DNA of 64,000 nt from UBA12018 sp051656605 (GCA_051656605.1 JBOGCF010000043.1:173412-237411), one strand, 5' to 3'; numbered from the stretch's first letter, positions 17,831 to 27,786 are shown. Notes: generated from the letters alone by a model not told the origin. Numbers and translations are program-made.

Positions 17831-17847
17831 TCATAAATTAGACGATA

Positions 17848-17893
17848 TCCGGTTTGCAGCCGGAAGGGTTATGGGGTTTGGTCACCCCATAAC
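17848..17893 (+). terminator. Double hairpin after the locus A pilin gene, possible partial terminator
   Basis: TCCGG/CCGGA (about 17848-17864) is followed by a perfect 10-bp stem GTTATGGGGT (17868-17877)/ACCCCATAAC (17884-17893) with a 6-base loop. No T run follows. It occupies most of the 86-base gap before the next fimbrial gene, so it could stabilise the pilin mRNA end or reduce read-through. Confidence 0.6.
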
Positions 17894-17916
17894 TCACACA
17901 AAAGAAGGTATAAAAT

Positions 17917-19830
17917 ATGAGACGTTTATTAATACTATTTATAATCACACACACACTTTATGCGTGTACAGATCAATCTGCCGAAACAGAAGTGTGTATG
18001 GATGTGCTTCGTTTTGGCGTTACCTCTATAGAAGATTCCAAAGGTTCTGTTATCACAGATCATAACGGATCTAATCCTCTCTTATCCATGGCTGTATTTT
18101 GTTCTCATAGCGGACAGAACCGTTATAGTAGCACATCTACATCCAACTACATGCACAATGTGCAGGTGTCTCGTGCCCATTCTTCAGCGCAATGGATTAT
18201 TGAATCAGGAGTAAATTCTCAATGGAAAGATGATGGATATCACTCATTCTTTGCATTTGCACCTTATGGTATTTCGGGTGTTCAGTGCAGCGAAACTACA
18301 CAGCAAGGTCCTCCACGTCTTACGTATACGATTCCTTCCAATCATGTACAGCAGATCGACTTGCTGTATAGTCACACAACCTTGATCAATGGTAAGCAAC
18401 AGTATATCGGAAATCGTCCCGTAAGTTTCGGATTTCGTCATGCACTTTCCAAAATCACGTTCGAAGCTAGTAAGGAATCAACCGTAACAGACGTAGTTAC
18501 AATTACTTCTGTAGCATTAACAGGCCTAAAGGGGAAAGGTACGTTCTCGTATCTAATGAATGCTGATTATTCTGAGATAACGGGTGCAAATTGGCAACTA
18601 GACGCGCTAGCATCACCTACTGACTACGTCATTCGTCTTTCTTCGTTGGTTGGTAATACTCCTACATCTTTATTACCGGCAGCGCAGGCACTGTTTCTGA
18701 TGCCACAAACTTTTCAGAGCGGCCAAAAAATTCGTGTAACATATAATAAAGGCTCGCAAATCGGAAAAACCATCGAAGCTGATCTGTTAAGTCTTACCAA
18801 TAATACGGGATGGAGTTTAGGAAAAGCATATCGATATAAAATAATTATCAAAGAAGATGAAGTCAAGCTTGAAGCCGTCCTTACAACATGGAATGATCAA
18901 ATAATAGACGTTAATTTGGCGGGTACATATCTCAATGTATCCGAGTTAAGTATGGCCATTGAGCAGGGAAGTACTGCTCGTATCTATTATGCAACCGACG
19001 CTAGTAATATCTCGGTAACCAACCCGTCTGGAGCCTTCTCTATTGTCATTAATAAAGATGCAAAATATATTGAAATAACACCTTCCATTATATCTACACC
19101 GGCCAACTACCTGCCCGAAATCCGTGCAGGTAAGTTGAGCCGTATTCTGCCCGTGCTAGTAAAAGGCCGTCTTGTAGCGGAAGATGGAGTTGCTGCTCCA
19201 CGTATCTTCGTACAAGGGACGGATGGCGAATCGAGATTACTACTGACCAAAGCTCCTCAAAACTACGGAGCTCTATTTCAGTTTGGAGGAATCGTAGCAT
19301 GGGAATACAAACCCAACCAAAACAAAGAAAGAGCGATTTTTTGTCCTGTCGTTGGGCTAGAGTGGCACAACTCTAACTGGAGAAGCGATGCCTTACATAC
19401 TTTATCTAATCTAAAAGTCGGAAAAGGAGATCCTTGCCGTCTTGTTGGATACTCGCAAGCAGAAGTTCAAGAAATGTTGGGAATTGGTATCATCCCAGAC
19501 AATAAGACATGGAAAACACCAGCATGGGTCGATAACGATCCCATCTTTCATGTTGTAGCCAATCGTCCATCCGGTTGGAGTGTCGTATCAAGAGTAAATG
19601 GTCATTTCTTTCCATATGTTACATCTACAGACAATTTTTTACCGGCAGCAGGTATTGCTTGGGATGCAGGATGGATGGAGCCCACACGAGGAGAGATTGG
19701 AGCCTATTGGACCAACTCTCCTCAAGATGTAGATCAAGGTCGTCTATTGTATTTTAGTCGTACCATCGTAGATAAATATTATGTGTTTAAACAAGCATGC
19801 AGCTTATCTGTACGCTGCGTTCGTCAATAA
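17917..19830 (+). CDS. Large fimbrillin-family lipoprotein with FISUMP-like C-terminus
   Basis: A 637-aa lipoprotein whose signal MRRLLILFIITHTLYAC ends at Cys17. The N-terminal 330 residues are fimbrillin-like: YHSFFAFAPYGISG, VSFGFRHALSKITFEAS, LFLMPQTFQSGQKIRV and WSLGKAYRYKIII. A central beta-rich part follows (YLNVSELSMAIEQGS). The last 200 residues resemble the Fibrobacter-major-paralogue (FISUMP) domain, with GEIGAYWTNSPQDVDQGRLL and the diagnostic end SVRCVRQ. The combination suggests a minor or tip subunit exposed on the pilus. It has no obvious T-(R/K) processing site near residue 45. The next gene's true start lies 8 bases beyond this stop. Confidence 0.8.
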   Translation: MRRLLILFIITHTLYACTDQSAETEVCMDVLRFGVTSIEDSKGSVITDHNGSNPLLSMAVFCSHSGQNRYSSTSTSNYMHNVQVSRAHSSAQWIIESGVNSQWKDDGYHSFFAFAPYGISGVQCSETTQQGPPRLTYTIPSNHVQQIDLLYSHTTLINGKQQYIGNRPVSFGFRHALSKITFEASKESTVTDVVTITSVALTGLKGKGTFSYLMNADYSEITGANWQLDALASPTDYVIRLSSLVGNTPTSLLPAAQALFLMPQTFQSGQKIRVTYNKGSQIGKTIEADLLSLTNNTGWSLGKAYRYKIIIKEDEVKLEAVLTTWNDQIIDVNLAGTYLNVSELSMAIEQGSTARIYYATDASNISVTNPSGAFSIVINKDAKYIEITPSIISTPANYLPEIRAGKLSRILPVLVKGRLVAEDGVAAPRIFVQGTDGESRLLLTKAPQNYGALFQFGGIVAWEYKPNQNKERAIFCPVVGLEWHNSNWRSDALHTLSNLKVGKGDPCRLVGYSQAEVQEMLGIGIIPDNKTWKTPAWVDNDPIFHVVANRPSGWSVVSRVNGHFFPYVTSTDNFLPAAGIAWDAGWMEPTRGEIGAYWTNSPQDVDQGRLLYFSRTIVDKYYVFKQACSLSVRCVRQ

Positions 19831-19838
19831 GTACTTAT

Positions 19839-22721
19839 ATGAACCTGAAGTATATACCACAAGTTTTATTCTGTTTTTTGCTTTGCTTTCTATATGGTTG
19901 CCAAAGCGAAGATATACAAACTACAGATCATACAATCCAAGTTGAAATCTTAGAAGATGGTCGTTTACGTATACCAATTTCATTGCAAGTACCAGAACGA
20001 GAGGTGGTGGCAACCAAAGGCACTTCAGCCTCGGCTTCCGAAGCAGCTATACACAATGCCTACGTTATGGTTTTTGATCAAGGAGGGGCAGAGCAAGTCA
20101 TTGCTTGTGTTCCGGCTACTGTAGATCCTTCCAATACACAAAAGATCTATGCAGTACTACAACCTTATAACAGACCATGCTATATTCATGTGTTTGCAAA
20201 TTTATCATCAGCGAATATTGATCAATTAACACAAGCAACGAGCTTAGATGATATACGACACCTCATAGCTATTCATCAGCAATTAGAAGATGGCTTGTTG
20301 CCATTGTCATCAGCACGTATCGGAGTCTCAGCTATTAATGCAACATCAGTGAATCAATTATCCGTAACACTTCATTTTGGCTATGCCCGAATTGACGTGA
20401 GAAATACCGTGTCTGATTTTGTGTTGCAAACATGCCAGCTTATCAATGTATCTCAAGAAGGATTCTTAATCGAGCATGCTGGTCTTACTCCGGATATGGG
20501 AGGTGAGGTTTCAGCCTCCGTTCGTCAAGTTTCAGGGAATACTATATCAGGATTATACCTATTCGAAAACAGTGGTGCAAACGAAAGTGATGTGCAAGGA
20601 TCCAATCCTACCGATCTTTTGATAAAAGGGAAAAAAGGAAATAATACAGAAGGATACTATAAAGTACGTCTTTCGTATCTATCACAAGGTGCTACCTCAT
20701 ACGATATAAATAGAGGAGTTCGCTATGATATGACACTGAAAGAAGTAAAAGGTATAGGATATGCTACAGCAGCCGAAGCAATAGCAAACGAACCATCTAA
20801 TGTATTATTCGATATTTATGTTGAAGACAATATCTCAAAAAATATCGTAACCACCAACGGTGCTTATTATTTAGGAGTATCTAACAGTGAGTTTATCTTA
20901 TTTGCCGACTATGCAGTCGGAGTTACCGTTTTCACGCTTTCGCACAATACGCCGGCAACGGTAACAAATCAAACTGTTAGTATTCAAGGGGCCGGTATTA
21001 CTTTTTCAAGCTCACAATCAGGAATGGTTGTATCTGCCGATCGTAAGCAAGCTACGCTAATGCCGGGCAATGGTACTGTACAAAAGATTCCCATTAAGCT
21101 TGATTTTGCATCAGATGCAGCTCAGCAGGGAATTATCTCGATTCGCTTGGGCGATTTGATCAAAGAAGTTTCGATAAAAAAGCGTCGATTCATTGGCAAA
21201 GAAGGCGGAAATATACTTTCTCCCGAAATTGATGCAGCACGAATGAGCTCTTTGCAGTCTCTTTCATCACGCGTAGTGATCAATGCGGATAAGTCCATTA
21301 CCATTATCCCGGCCGAAGGTGTTTCAAAAAACGCATTGGTCTCAGCCGAAGGCTTCATTGCCGATAGTCAAGGTTCTGTATTGATTGCGATCAAACGTGA
21401 AGTTTTTAATGTAGTTTATTATGAGAAATACAGTGACAATACGTATGGATATTATTATGCAGACAAAACGAGTACACTCAATAATACCAAAACCATTGTT
21501 GAAGCAGGCTATGGTGTTGCCGGAACTGTTTCGGCGCAAAATCAGGTGCGCATTGGGGCCAAAGCATATCTTTCTAATCTGATCCCAGACAATAGTCTAC
21601 TTACAGACTATTCGGGAGCAATTGCATTAATCAATCAAAACAGCATTGGAGCCGAGAGCCAACTCTCGCCGTTGTCAGTCTATATTGATAATCGAGTTAC
21701 GGCGTCAGGCTATCTGTATCCCAATTTCGCAAAAGGTATTTACTCGTCTGCAATCATGGATGATGGTATCGAAAAAAATCCATTTTTGATTCGCACACCC
21801 AAGCAGCTTCAAAACATCAATACCATTCTAGCATATACGACCAACAAATATTTTGCACAAGACTGTGATATTGACATGTCTGCAATTACAGTAGGAGGAA
21901 TGTCAACATTTGGAAAAGCCGTTGTAGGCAATTTCATGGGCAATTACAATGGTAATAGTTACTTCATCAATAATCTGAAAATAGTAGGGCAGTCCAGTTT
22001 GGCACTGTTTCAGTCAAGTAGCGGCCGCTTATCTAAAATCAGTATGCGCAACAGTTCGATTTCCGGAAACAGTAATGTAGCCTGTTTGGCTGCAGACAAT
22101 TCGGGTACGATTGAGCAAATCTATATTACACAACCTAAAGTAATATCCAATTCTACTACTAGCAACTCTTATGCTGCGGCTATTGCCGGCCATAATTATG
22201 GCACCATTACGAATTGCTTGATTGAAGTCAATACATCTTCGATGACTGCATCTATACAAGGTAGTGGAAGAGGTGTAGGTGCTGTAACCGGATGTAATCA
22301 TACACTCAGTGCAATAGTCTCAGATATCTGTGTAGTTGATCTAGATTCGCGCATGTCTTTTTCTGCAGTAAAAGGGGGGAGTATTGAATTTGTAGGTGGA
22401 GTTGTTGGTAAAAATGCTGGTTATGTGATTAATATTCTCTACTTGGCACGTGCACCATATTATCAAAATAAATATTGTCAACCTATTATAGGGAATAAAG
22501 GATATCTTTCTGAAGATAATTATGGAGTTACTTCCGGTTTTTACCTCAAAGGTTCATCTGTAAACTCCGGAAATGCATATGATACTTCTGTTGGATATAA
22601 TACAACTTCTTTTATTAATACGACTACGATAACAGGAGGTTTATGGACAAAGATCTCAGAGTATCCATATCCTATGCTTAAAAGCTTTAATAGGCCGTTA
22701 AGCTACCCTGTTGTTTATTAG
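19839..22721 (+). CDS. Giant fimbrial lipoprotein with GLUG-like C-terminal repeats
   Basis: I start it at 19839 (MNLKYIPQVLFCFLLC...), which gives a clean lipoprotein signal ending at Cys21. The upstream ATG at 19797 would overlap the previous gene. The product is 960 aa. The N-terminal half is fimbrillin-tip-like, with LRIPISLQVP, a T-K-G site at 59-61 and IHVFANLSSANID. The C-terminal third is a beta-helix-like region: PFLIRTPKQLQNINTIL, YFAQDCDIDMS, GNFMGNYNGNSYFINNLKIV, then AAAIAGHNYGTITNCLIEV. This layout, a search-list motif followed by GLUG-type units, is common in surface adhesins of Bacteroidota. A tip adhesin role is inferred. A terminator is not obvious in the 160 bases after it. 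Confidence 0.75.
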   Translation: MNLKYIPQVLFCFLLCFLYGCQSEDIQTTDHTIQVEILEDGRLRIPISLQVPEREVVATKGTSASASEAAIHNAYVMVFDQGGAEQVIACVPATVDPSNTQKIYAVLQPYNRPCYIHVFANLSSANIDQLTQATSLDDIRHLIAIHQQLEDGLLPLSSARIGVSAINATSVNQLSVTLHFGYARIDVRNTVSDFVLQTCQLINVSQEGFLIEHAGLTPDMGGEVSASVRQVSGNTISGLYLFENSGANESDVQGSNPTDLLIKGKKGNNTEGYYKVRLSYLSQGATSYDINRGVRYDMTLKEVKGIGYATAAEAIANEPSNVLFDIYVEDNISKNIVTTNGAYYLGVSNSEFILFADYAVGVTVFTLSHNTPATVTNQTVSIQGAGITFSSSQSGMVVSADRKQATLMPGNGTVQKIPIKLDFASDAAQQGIISIRLGDLIKEVSIKKRRFIGKEGGNILSPEIDAARMSSLQSLSSRVVINADKSITIIPAEGVSKNALVSAEGFIADSQGSVLIAIKREVFNVVYYEKYSDNTYGYYYADKTSTLNNTKTIVEAGYGVAGTVSAQNQVRIGAKAYLSNLIPDNSLLTDYSGAIALINQNSIGAESQLSPLSVYIDNRVTASGYLYPNFAKGIYSSAIMDDGIEKNPFLIRTPKQLQNINTILAYTTNKYFAQDCDIDMSAITVGGMSTFGKAVVGNFMGNYNGNSYFINNLKIVGQSSLALFQSSSGRLSKISMRNSSISGNSNVACLAADNSGTIEQIYITQPKVISNSTTSNSYAAAIAGHNYGTITNCLIEVNTSSMTASIQGSGRGVGAVTGCNHTLSAIVSDICVVDLDSRMSFSAVKGGSIEFVGGVVGKNAGYVINILYLARAPYYQNKYCQPIIGNKGYLSEDNYGVTSGFYLKGSSVNSGNAYDTSVGYNTTSFINTTTITGGLWTKISEYPYPMLKSFNRPLSYPVVY

Positions 22722-22884
22722 TGAGTAAATAGAAGTTAAATTAAAGGAAAATATACTGTTTCAAAAAAACTTTTTCGAGGAAGTCTGTTATTGTTGTATA
22801 TGATGCATAAATATGCATTGTGTTTTGAGTGTACTAACTTTTAATCGAAGAAAAACAGTTTAATCGAATTTAATTATTAATGTA

Positions 22885-23994
22885 ATGTTGAATTTAGAAT
22901 TTGCAACCCATTATGCCGCATCCATGATATTTCTATTGGTAGGTGTACTACTAATTCTACGCAAACATGAAGGAGAAGCTTCTCGCATGTATTTGGCAGT
23001 GTTTTATATCGGGATGAGTTTTATTTTTGGCTATGAAACCTATTTATATTATCATAATTTATATCCGAACACAATCATCAGTATACCCTATATTATCGTA
23101 GGAGTTATATACAGTCTTTTTTATCTCATATATCCAATAGAAGTTGTTTCACCCGGATATATGACGGGGAAACGATTCTTGTATCTTTTCTTTCCGCTTA
23201 TTCTTTGTATTTTATTTTATTTACTTTCTGTCCAACAAGGAGTAGTATATCAAGAGTTCAATTCATTGAACGATTTGGTTACAGAACCATTGACTGGTTC
23301 AGCTGTATTTATTTATGTACTGTTGGCTTTAATATTTATGCCACAATTATTGCTTTATTGCACACTGTGTATGAAGCGTTATAATACAACGAATAAGAAG
23401 TGGGTGATACGTTTTATCTTTATTAGTAGCCTTACATCGATAGGTTATCTATGTAAGTTGTATTTTTTTGACAAAAATGAATTTATTCATCTACCCATCT
23501 ATTTTTTGATTAGTTGTTATGTTATTTATTTAGAGTTGTATGTGCGTGTTCTTCACAAACAAAATGATGTAGTTGAGTTGTTACAAGCAGAACCAGTCTT
23601 AATTACCCCTGAGCATCATGAGGTTCATGCTTTGCAAGAAACAAAAATGTCATACGATTGTTTAATTCAAAATAGAGTTACACAGTTTTTGGAAACAGAA
23701 AAGCCATGGCGTAATCCAAACTTTACACTGCAAGATCTCATTAATAAAACAGGCATAAATAGAAAAGAATTATCCAATATCATTCAAGATCAAGGATTTG
23801 ATAATTTTCCAAATTATCTAAATGCATTGCGAGTCAAAGACTTTATCTCAATACTTGAGCATGGAAAGTTTGATAGTTTTCAGAATATATTTTTCGATGT
23901 AGGGTTTCGCTCACGTGCTACCGCACATCGTAACTTTAAGCAAGTTACAGGAGAAAGCCCATCCGAATATTTTTCAAAGATTAAAAAGAAATAA
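22885..23994 (+). CDS. Membrane-embedded AraC-type regulator
   Basis: A 369-aa protein. About residues 10-230 form six or seven hydrophobic segments (for example AASMIFLLVGVLLIL, IISIPYIIVGVIYSLFYLIY, RFLYLFFPLILCILFYLLS, IYFLISCYVIYLELYVRVL). The C-terminal 110 residues are an AraC-type DNA-binding domain: FTLQDLINKTGINRKELSNI, then FQNIFFDVGFRSRATAHRNF and KQVTGESPSEYF. The protein is therefore a one-component regulator tied to the inner membrane, a layout known beside fimbrillin and other surface loci in Bacteroidota. It follows fimbrial locus A on the same strand after 163 bases and faces locus B, so it may control one or both. The signal it senses is unknown. Confidence 0.85.
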   Translation: MLNLEFATHYAASMIFLLVGVLLILRKHEGEASRMYLAVFYIGMSFIFGYETYLYYHNLYPNTIISIPYIIVGVIYSLFYLIYPIEVVSPGYMTGKRFLYLFFPLILCILFYLLSVQQGVVYQEFNSLNDLVTEPLTGSAVFIYVLLALIFMPQLLLYCTLCMKRYNTTNKKWVIRFIFISSLTSIGYLCKLYFFDKNEFIHLPIYFLISCYVIYLELYVRVLHKQNDVVELLQAEPVLITPEHHEVHALQETKMSYDCLIQNRVTQFLETEKPWRNPNFTLQDLINKTGINRKELSNIIQDQGFDNFPNYLNALRVKDFISILEHGKFDSFQNIFFDVGFRSRATAHRNFKQVTGESPSEYFSKIKKK

Positions 23995-24039
23995 AAAAGG
24001 AGTTCGTATGATTGAGAATAATCATGCGAACTCCTTTTA
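23994..24039. terminator. Bidirectional terminator between the two fimbrial loci
   Basis: AAAAGGAGTTCGTATGAT pairs with ATCATGCGAACTCCTTTT as an 18-bp stem with one mismatch, flanked by A and T runs. It separates the plus-strand regulator from the convergent minus-strand locus B. Confidence 0.85.
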
Positions 24040-24067
24040 CAGATTATGTTAGTTCTATCCTGTATTT

Positions 24068-26728
24068 TTATCTCAAATACGGGAAGCTATTTGGTTCTTG
24101 TAGCCATACGTATCGAGAAGAGTTGAGCCAAGACAAAATATAATCAGATTGATTATATGCTATAATCGGATTTAGCCCCCTCAACTGTCGGTCATCTATT
24201 CCGATTGGATACATTTCTCGGGAAGGGAAACCTTCAGCAACAGGTTTGTATTGATCTTTATCATTTAGATAAAAAGTTCTTTGTAGCTCATAATACGAGC
24301 AGCTTCCTACAATATGACCAAATTTACCATTAAAAGAAGAATTTGCTCTAGTATAGCAAGCCGTATAACTAGGTTCAAGCGTATTTATCATAGATGCTTC
24401 ACCGCAAATACCTCCGGCAATATCATCACCTTGAAGGTAGATTTCGCCAATATGGTACACATTATACAGCTTCATGGTACCATGTATTTTACCGGCAATA
24501 CCACCACTCACACCACGAGCATTGATGGTGGCATGGTTGTAGCAAATGTGAAATTCGGGACCTCCGGCTACAGACTCTCCAATCAGTCCTCCTGCAAAAG
24601 ACGCAGTTGCATTTATAGTGCCACAATTGTATGACCATATGATATGATTTGCTCTCGAAAAGCCCTCGATACCACCCACTTGATATTGACCACTGATTTC
24701 TCCACGATTAAAACAATTTTGTACATTATGATCATAATCAGCCACACCAACAATGCCGCCCACTCCATTCGAATAAGCAGTGACAGATCCAAAATTACTA
24801 CAACTTAGGAGTTTAGAACAGCGATAAATACCGGCAATTCCGCCTACCGATTTGGATCCGGTGATCTCTCCATGATTCTCACATTCCGACAATTCATTAT
24901 AATTATGGAATTCACCGCAAATACCGCCTACATTTTCAGAACCACGCACAGTTGCGTAATTCTTACAATTGAAAAATGTAGCTCCATCTAATATACGTCC
25001 GGCAATTCCACCTACATAGTTATTACCCGCAACGTATCCCGAACTGAGAATAACGTTTTTAACCACCGCACTATTTCTTGAGATATTGGCAAATAAGCCA
25101 ACTTGATCTGCATTTGTACGGATATTTAAATTGGCAATTTCAAAGTTGTTTCCATCAAAATTCAGATAAAAAGATGGGATTGGAGTCCAAGGTTTATTTT
25201 GGAGGTCTACATCTTTTACCTGTTTCACATATCGGTTATATTGCTCTCCAAGAGCAGATAAATCTCGGATATTGCTCAAGGTATTAGGCGAACATACCTC
25301 ATACGGATATACATATGATCCATTTCCCAATCCACAAAAAAGTCCGCTAAAATAAGCAAACATTCGTGTGTTTATAATTTTTCGATATACATCACCTTCG
25401 AGCTTGAAATATTTATTATTTCTATACCCTGTAAGGACATTGTTTTTTTTATCCATAAACGAAAGATGAGTTAATGTATTGTCGCGATGCTCCAATTTAA
25501 CACTCCCTTTAACACGATATTTATTTCCTTGAATCTGAGTTAATGAAATGTTGGGATTCATAGTACGGCCATTTATATCCATTACAAGCTTAGCAATCTT
25601 TTGCGATTGAAAAATCTCATCATCAATTATATCAAATTCAAATGTAAAGTTTCCGATATTACCATCTACTCGTGGGTCTTCGATCGGAATTTCACTTCCG
25701 CTAAATCGAGTTCTGATATTATATCTATTGTTTGCTTTTATATTATAATTCTTAGGGTCATTAGAGCCTAAGTAGATCGAGCATACACCATCTTTAATAA
25801 TAGCTCCTGGTGTATTGTTTTCGCAATATATCGAAAGGTAACTAGCATATTTAGCTTGACCAGACGGAGCTGTTTTATCAGTTTTGTTTTTTAGCGAAGT
25901 TGCTGAGCCGTTATTACCTCTACGATTGATCGGTGTATACCAAATCATTTCATTCGATGCATCGTCAGCATACTTAATTATAGGGTGCATTATATGAGAC
26001 GATGTGTTTCCTTGAGGAAATACACTGTTATCGTCTGTATTGAAGAAATACATGGTTGAAGGTACGTTCATCAATGACACATGTTTTACTTTATACTTTG
26101 CGTCATTATCAGAGAAATTAAATACGACTTTGGCTGCGATTCTTTTGAGTTTAACCTCTGGTATACGCGTGTTTTCAGTAACAAATGGAACATCAACACT
26201 TCCGATTAAAGGAACCTCCTCATCATTCGTAATAGCAGTATAATCATATTGCAACTTATGCATTTGATCCAGACTATGAGTCAGATTCCTATCCGTCCAA
26301 TCTATCTCTTTAGCATTCGATACAAAAATGATTTTGCAATCTGAACCTTTCATCAACTTAATGGGAATATTCGTCAACGATGATAAATCACCTATCATCT
26401 GCCTATGTATAAGTTGTCCTGTGTTATTATATTGGAATAACATAAGACTACGTATATCTACAGATGATTTAGTAGAATAAGTTTGTTGAAATTTATCTGT
26501 ATTTTGCAAAATGTCGATTGTGGCATTTTGCGTCGGTTGCTGAAGATATGAAGGTTCTATCGCATCGTCGATTGTAGCATTGAGCACAACAGATACAAAG
26601 CAATTATTATTATTATTTAAACCTCCGGGTTTGTTTTCTATTATATCTTCCGAGCATGAAGTAAACGTAAGAATGCATGCAAGAGTACCAATCCATTTTA
26701 AGAAGTACGATCCAATATGTTTCATCAA
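24068..26728 (-). CDS. Giant fimbrial lipoprotein with eight GLUG repeats (locus B)
   Basis: An 886-aa lipoprotein with signal ending TFTSCSED (Cys25). The N-terminal half resembles tip or accessory fimbrillins (DUF4906-like): VSVVLNATIDD, a T-K-S site at 86-88, RSLMLFQYNNTGQLIHRQMI and VKLKRIAAKVVFNFSDND. From about 560 to 780 there are eight GLUG-type units with cores VGGIAG, VGGICG, VGGIAG, VGGIVG, VGGIEG, AGGLIG, SGGIAG and AGGICG, about 25-27 residues apart. They probably form a beta helix. It is the last gene of locus B, with 93 bases and a terminator-like hairpin before it. Tip adhesin is the most likely role. It is the counterpart of the 960-aa protein of locus A. Confidence 0.78.
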   Translation of the reverse strand: MMKHIGSYFLKWIGTLACILTFTSCSEDIIENKPGGLNNNNNCFVSVVLNATIDDAIEPSYLQQPTQNATIDILQNTDKFQQTYSTKSSVDIRSLMLFQYNNTGQLIHRQMIGDLSSLTNIPIKLMKGSDCKIIFVSNAKEIDWTDRNLTHSLDQMHKLQYDYTAITNDEEVPLIGSVDVPFVTENTRIPEVKLKRIAAKVVFNFSDNDAKYKVKHVSLMNVPSTMYFFNTDDNSVFPQGNTSSHIMHPIIKYADDASNEMIWYTPINRRGNNGSATSLKNKTDKTAPSGQAKYASYLSIYCENNTPGAIIKDGVCSIYLGSNDPKNYNIKANNRYNIRTRFSGSEIPIEDPRVDGNIGNFTFEFDIIDDEIFQSQKIAKLVMDINGRTMNPNISLTQIQGNKYRVKGSVKLEHRDNTLTHLSFMDKKNNVLTGYRNNKYFKLEGDVYRKIINTRMFAYFSGLFCGLGNGSYVYPYEVCSPNTLSNIRDLSALGEQYNRYVKQVKDVDLQNKPWTPIPSFYLNFDGNNFEIANLNIRTNADQVGLFANISRNSAVVKNVILSSGYVAGNNYVGGIAGRILDGATFFNCKNYATVRGSENVGGICGEFHNYNELSECENHGEITGSKSVGGIAGIYRCSKLLSCSNFGSVTAYSNGVGGIVGVADYDHNVQNCFNRGEISGQYQVGGIEGFSRANHIIWSYNCGTINATASFAGGLIGESVAGGPEFHICYNHATINARGVSGGIAGKIHGTMKLYNVYHIGEIYLQGDDIAGGICGEASMINTLEPSYTACYTRANSSFNGKFGHIVGSCSYYELQRTFYLNDKDQYKPVAEGFPSREMYPIGIDDRQLRGLNPIIAYNQSDYILSWLNSSRYVWLQEPNSFPYLR

Positions 26729-26770
26729 TTAATAAATAAAGGATAGAAAGAAAGTCTATCTGATTAATAA

Positions 26771-26799
26771 AAATGCTCCGATGGTATTTCGGAGCATTT
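26771..26799 (-). terminator. Terminator after the locus B fimbrillin
   Basis: AAATGCTCCGA/TCGGAGCATTT is a perfect 11-bp stem with a 7-base loop; on the minus strand it is followed by TTTATTAA. It lies between the 303-aa fimbrillin and the GLUG gene, so expression of the latter would need read-through or its own promoter. Confidence 0.7.
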
Positions 26800-26821
26800 A
26801 ATTATATATGTGATATTGTTT

Positions 26822-27733
26822 TTAATTGATTTCAAGATTTTGATCAGCACCATCACCCCAAGGTTCTACGGTAACACTTTCAATAACAATACCTGTACCT
26901 TTAAGCTTAACATTGATGTTGTGTTTCATGCCTCTAGAAAATGAGAAACCTTTGTCAAATGTAGCTGTCATTGTCTTACCGTCAATTGTAAACGACATTG
27001 AGAAAGCATCTTCTGCAGCATACGTTGTTGGGAAAACCATTAAGTTTTTGCTTGTTGGAGCAGTCAAGTTTACATTCAATGTATAAGCATTGCCTTCTCC
27101 GGTTTTAGCAATTTCTCCTGTTTGTATATTAAGTGTACCAGCTGTGTTAAGTTTGCTCATAGCAATAGCAGTGATTTGAGCAGCACCGGTATAAGTATCT
27201 TCCTTTGTGAAGTTCCAAATAATTTGAGACATTGCGTGCTTCATTTTGATTGAAGCTGTTGTGTTTTGATTATTTGCAACAAAAATTGCGTTATCCTTTT
27301 CAGCTTTACCAAATAGATAATCCGTATTACCTACAGCAACAGGAACAGCTGTAAGATTAAGATTTGCGCTATTACTGAATGGATGATATGCATACACGTT
27401 TGCATTGTTAGATCCTAGATAAACAGGAGTCGTTGTAGTCCAACTGTTACCCGATTTTGTCCAAGTTGTGTTATGAGATCCGCCAATGTAAGCCGTTCCA
27501 AAATTTTCATGCTCACAAATGTGTACACCAATTTGGCTAAGGTTGTCGGTATTAACCTCACCGCTAACGTCAGAAACGCTGCTACTTCTAGTTATAGGTG
27601 TTTCAATATCAACCAATAGAGAAAGAGGCTTGATGTTTCCTTCCGGAATTTCTACATCTGCATTATTTGAGTTATTAGAACACGACGACAATACAAGAAC
27701 TAAGCTTGTAGCAAATAGATAAAACTTTTTCAT
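26822..27733 (-). CDS. Fimbrillin-family (Mfa-like) subunit, candidate main pilin of locus B
   Basis: A 303-aa lipoprotein precursor with signal MKKFYLFATSLVLVLSSC (Cys18). It has a T-R-S maturation-like site at 48-50. Fimbrillin signatures are ANVYAYHPFSNSANL, SIKMKHAMSQIIWNF, LMVFPTTYAAEDAFS and FSRGMKHNINVKLKG, ending EPWGDGADQNLEIN. It is compact, uniform and rich in Asn and Thr, and it has its own promoter element and terminator. That would allow high separate expression, as expected of the major pilin. The other fimbrillin genes of the locus are larger or lack this isolation. Confidence 0.85.
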   Translation of the reverse strand: MKKFYLFATSLVLVLSSCSNNSNNADVEIPEGNIKPLSLLVDIETPITRSSSVSDVSGEVNTDNLSQIGVHICEHENFGTAYIGGSHNTTWTKSGNSWTTTTPVYLGSNNANVYAYHPFSNSANLNLTAVPVAVGNTDYLFGKAEKDNAIFVANNQNTTASIKMKHAMSQIIWNFTKEDTYTGAAQITAIAMSKLNTAGTLNIQTGEIAKTGEGNAYTLNVNLTAPTSKNLMVFPTTYAAEDAFSMSFTIDGKTMTATFDKGFSFSRGMKHNINVKLKGTGIVIESVTVEPWGDGADQNLEIN

Positions 27734-27768
27734 TTTGTGTTTTTTTGAATAGATATTGTTTTATGTTG

Positions 27769-27776
27769 CAAAAGTA
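27769..27776 (-). promoter_or_regulatory. -7 element of the locus B pilin gene
   Basis: TACTTTTG on the minus strand matches TAnnTTTG exactly, 36 bases upstream of the ATG at 27733. Confidence 0.5.
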
Positions 27777-27786
27777 GGGACTTAAG

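Noticed and set aside
22801..22816. Palindrome ATGCATAAATATGCAT before the membrane-bound regulator as a terminator
   Set aside because: The stem is six A+T-rich pairs and no T run follows; too weak to call.
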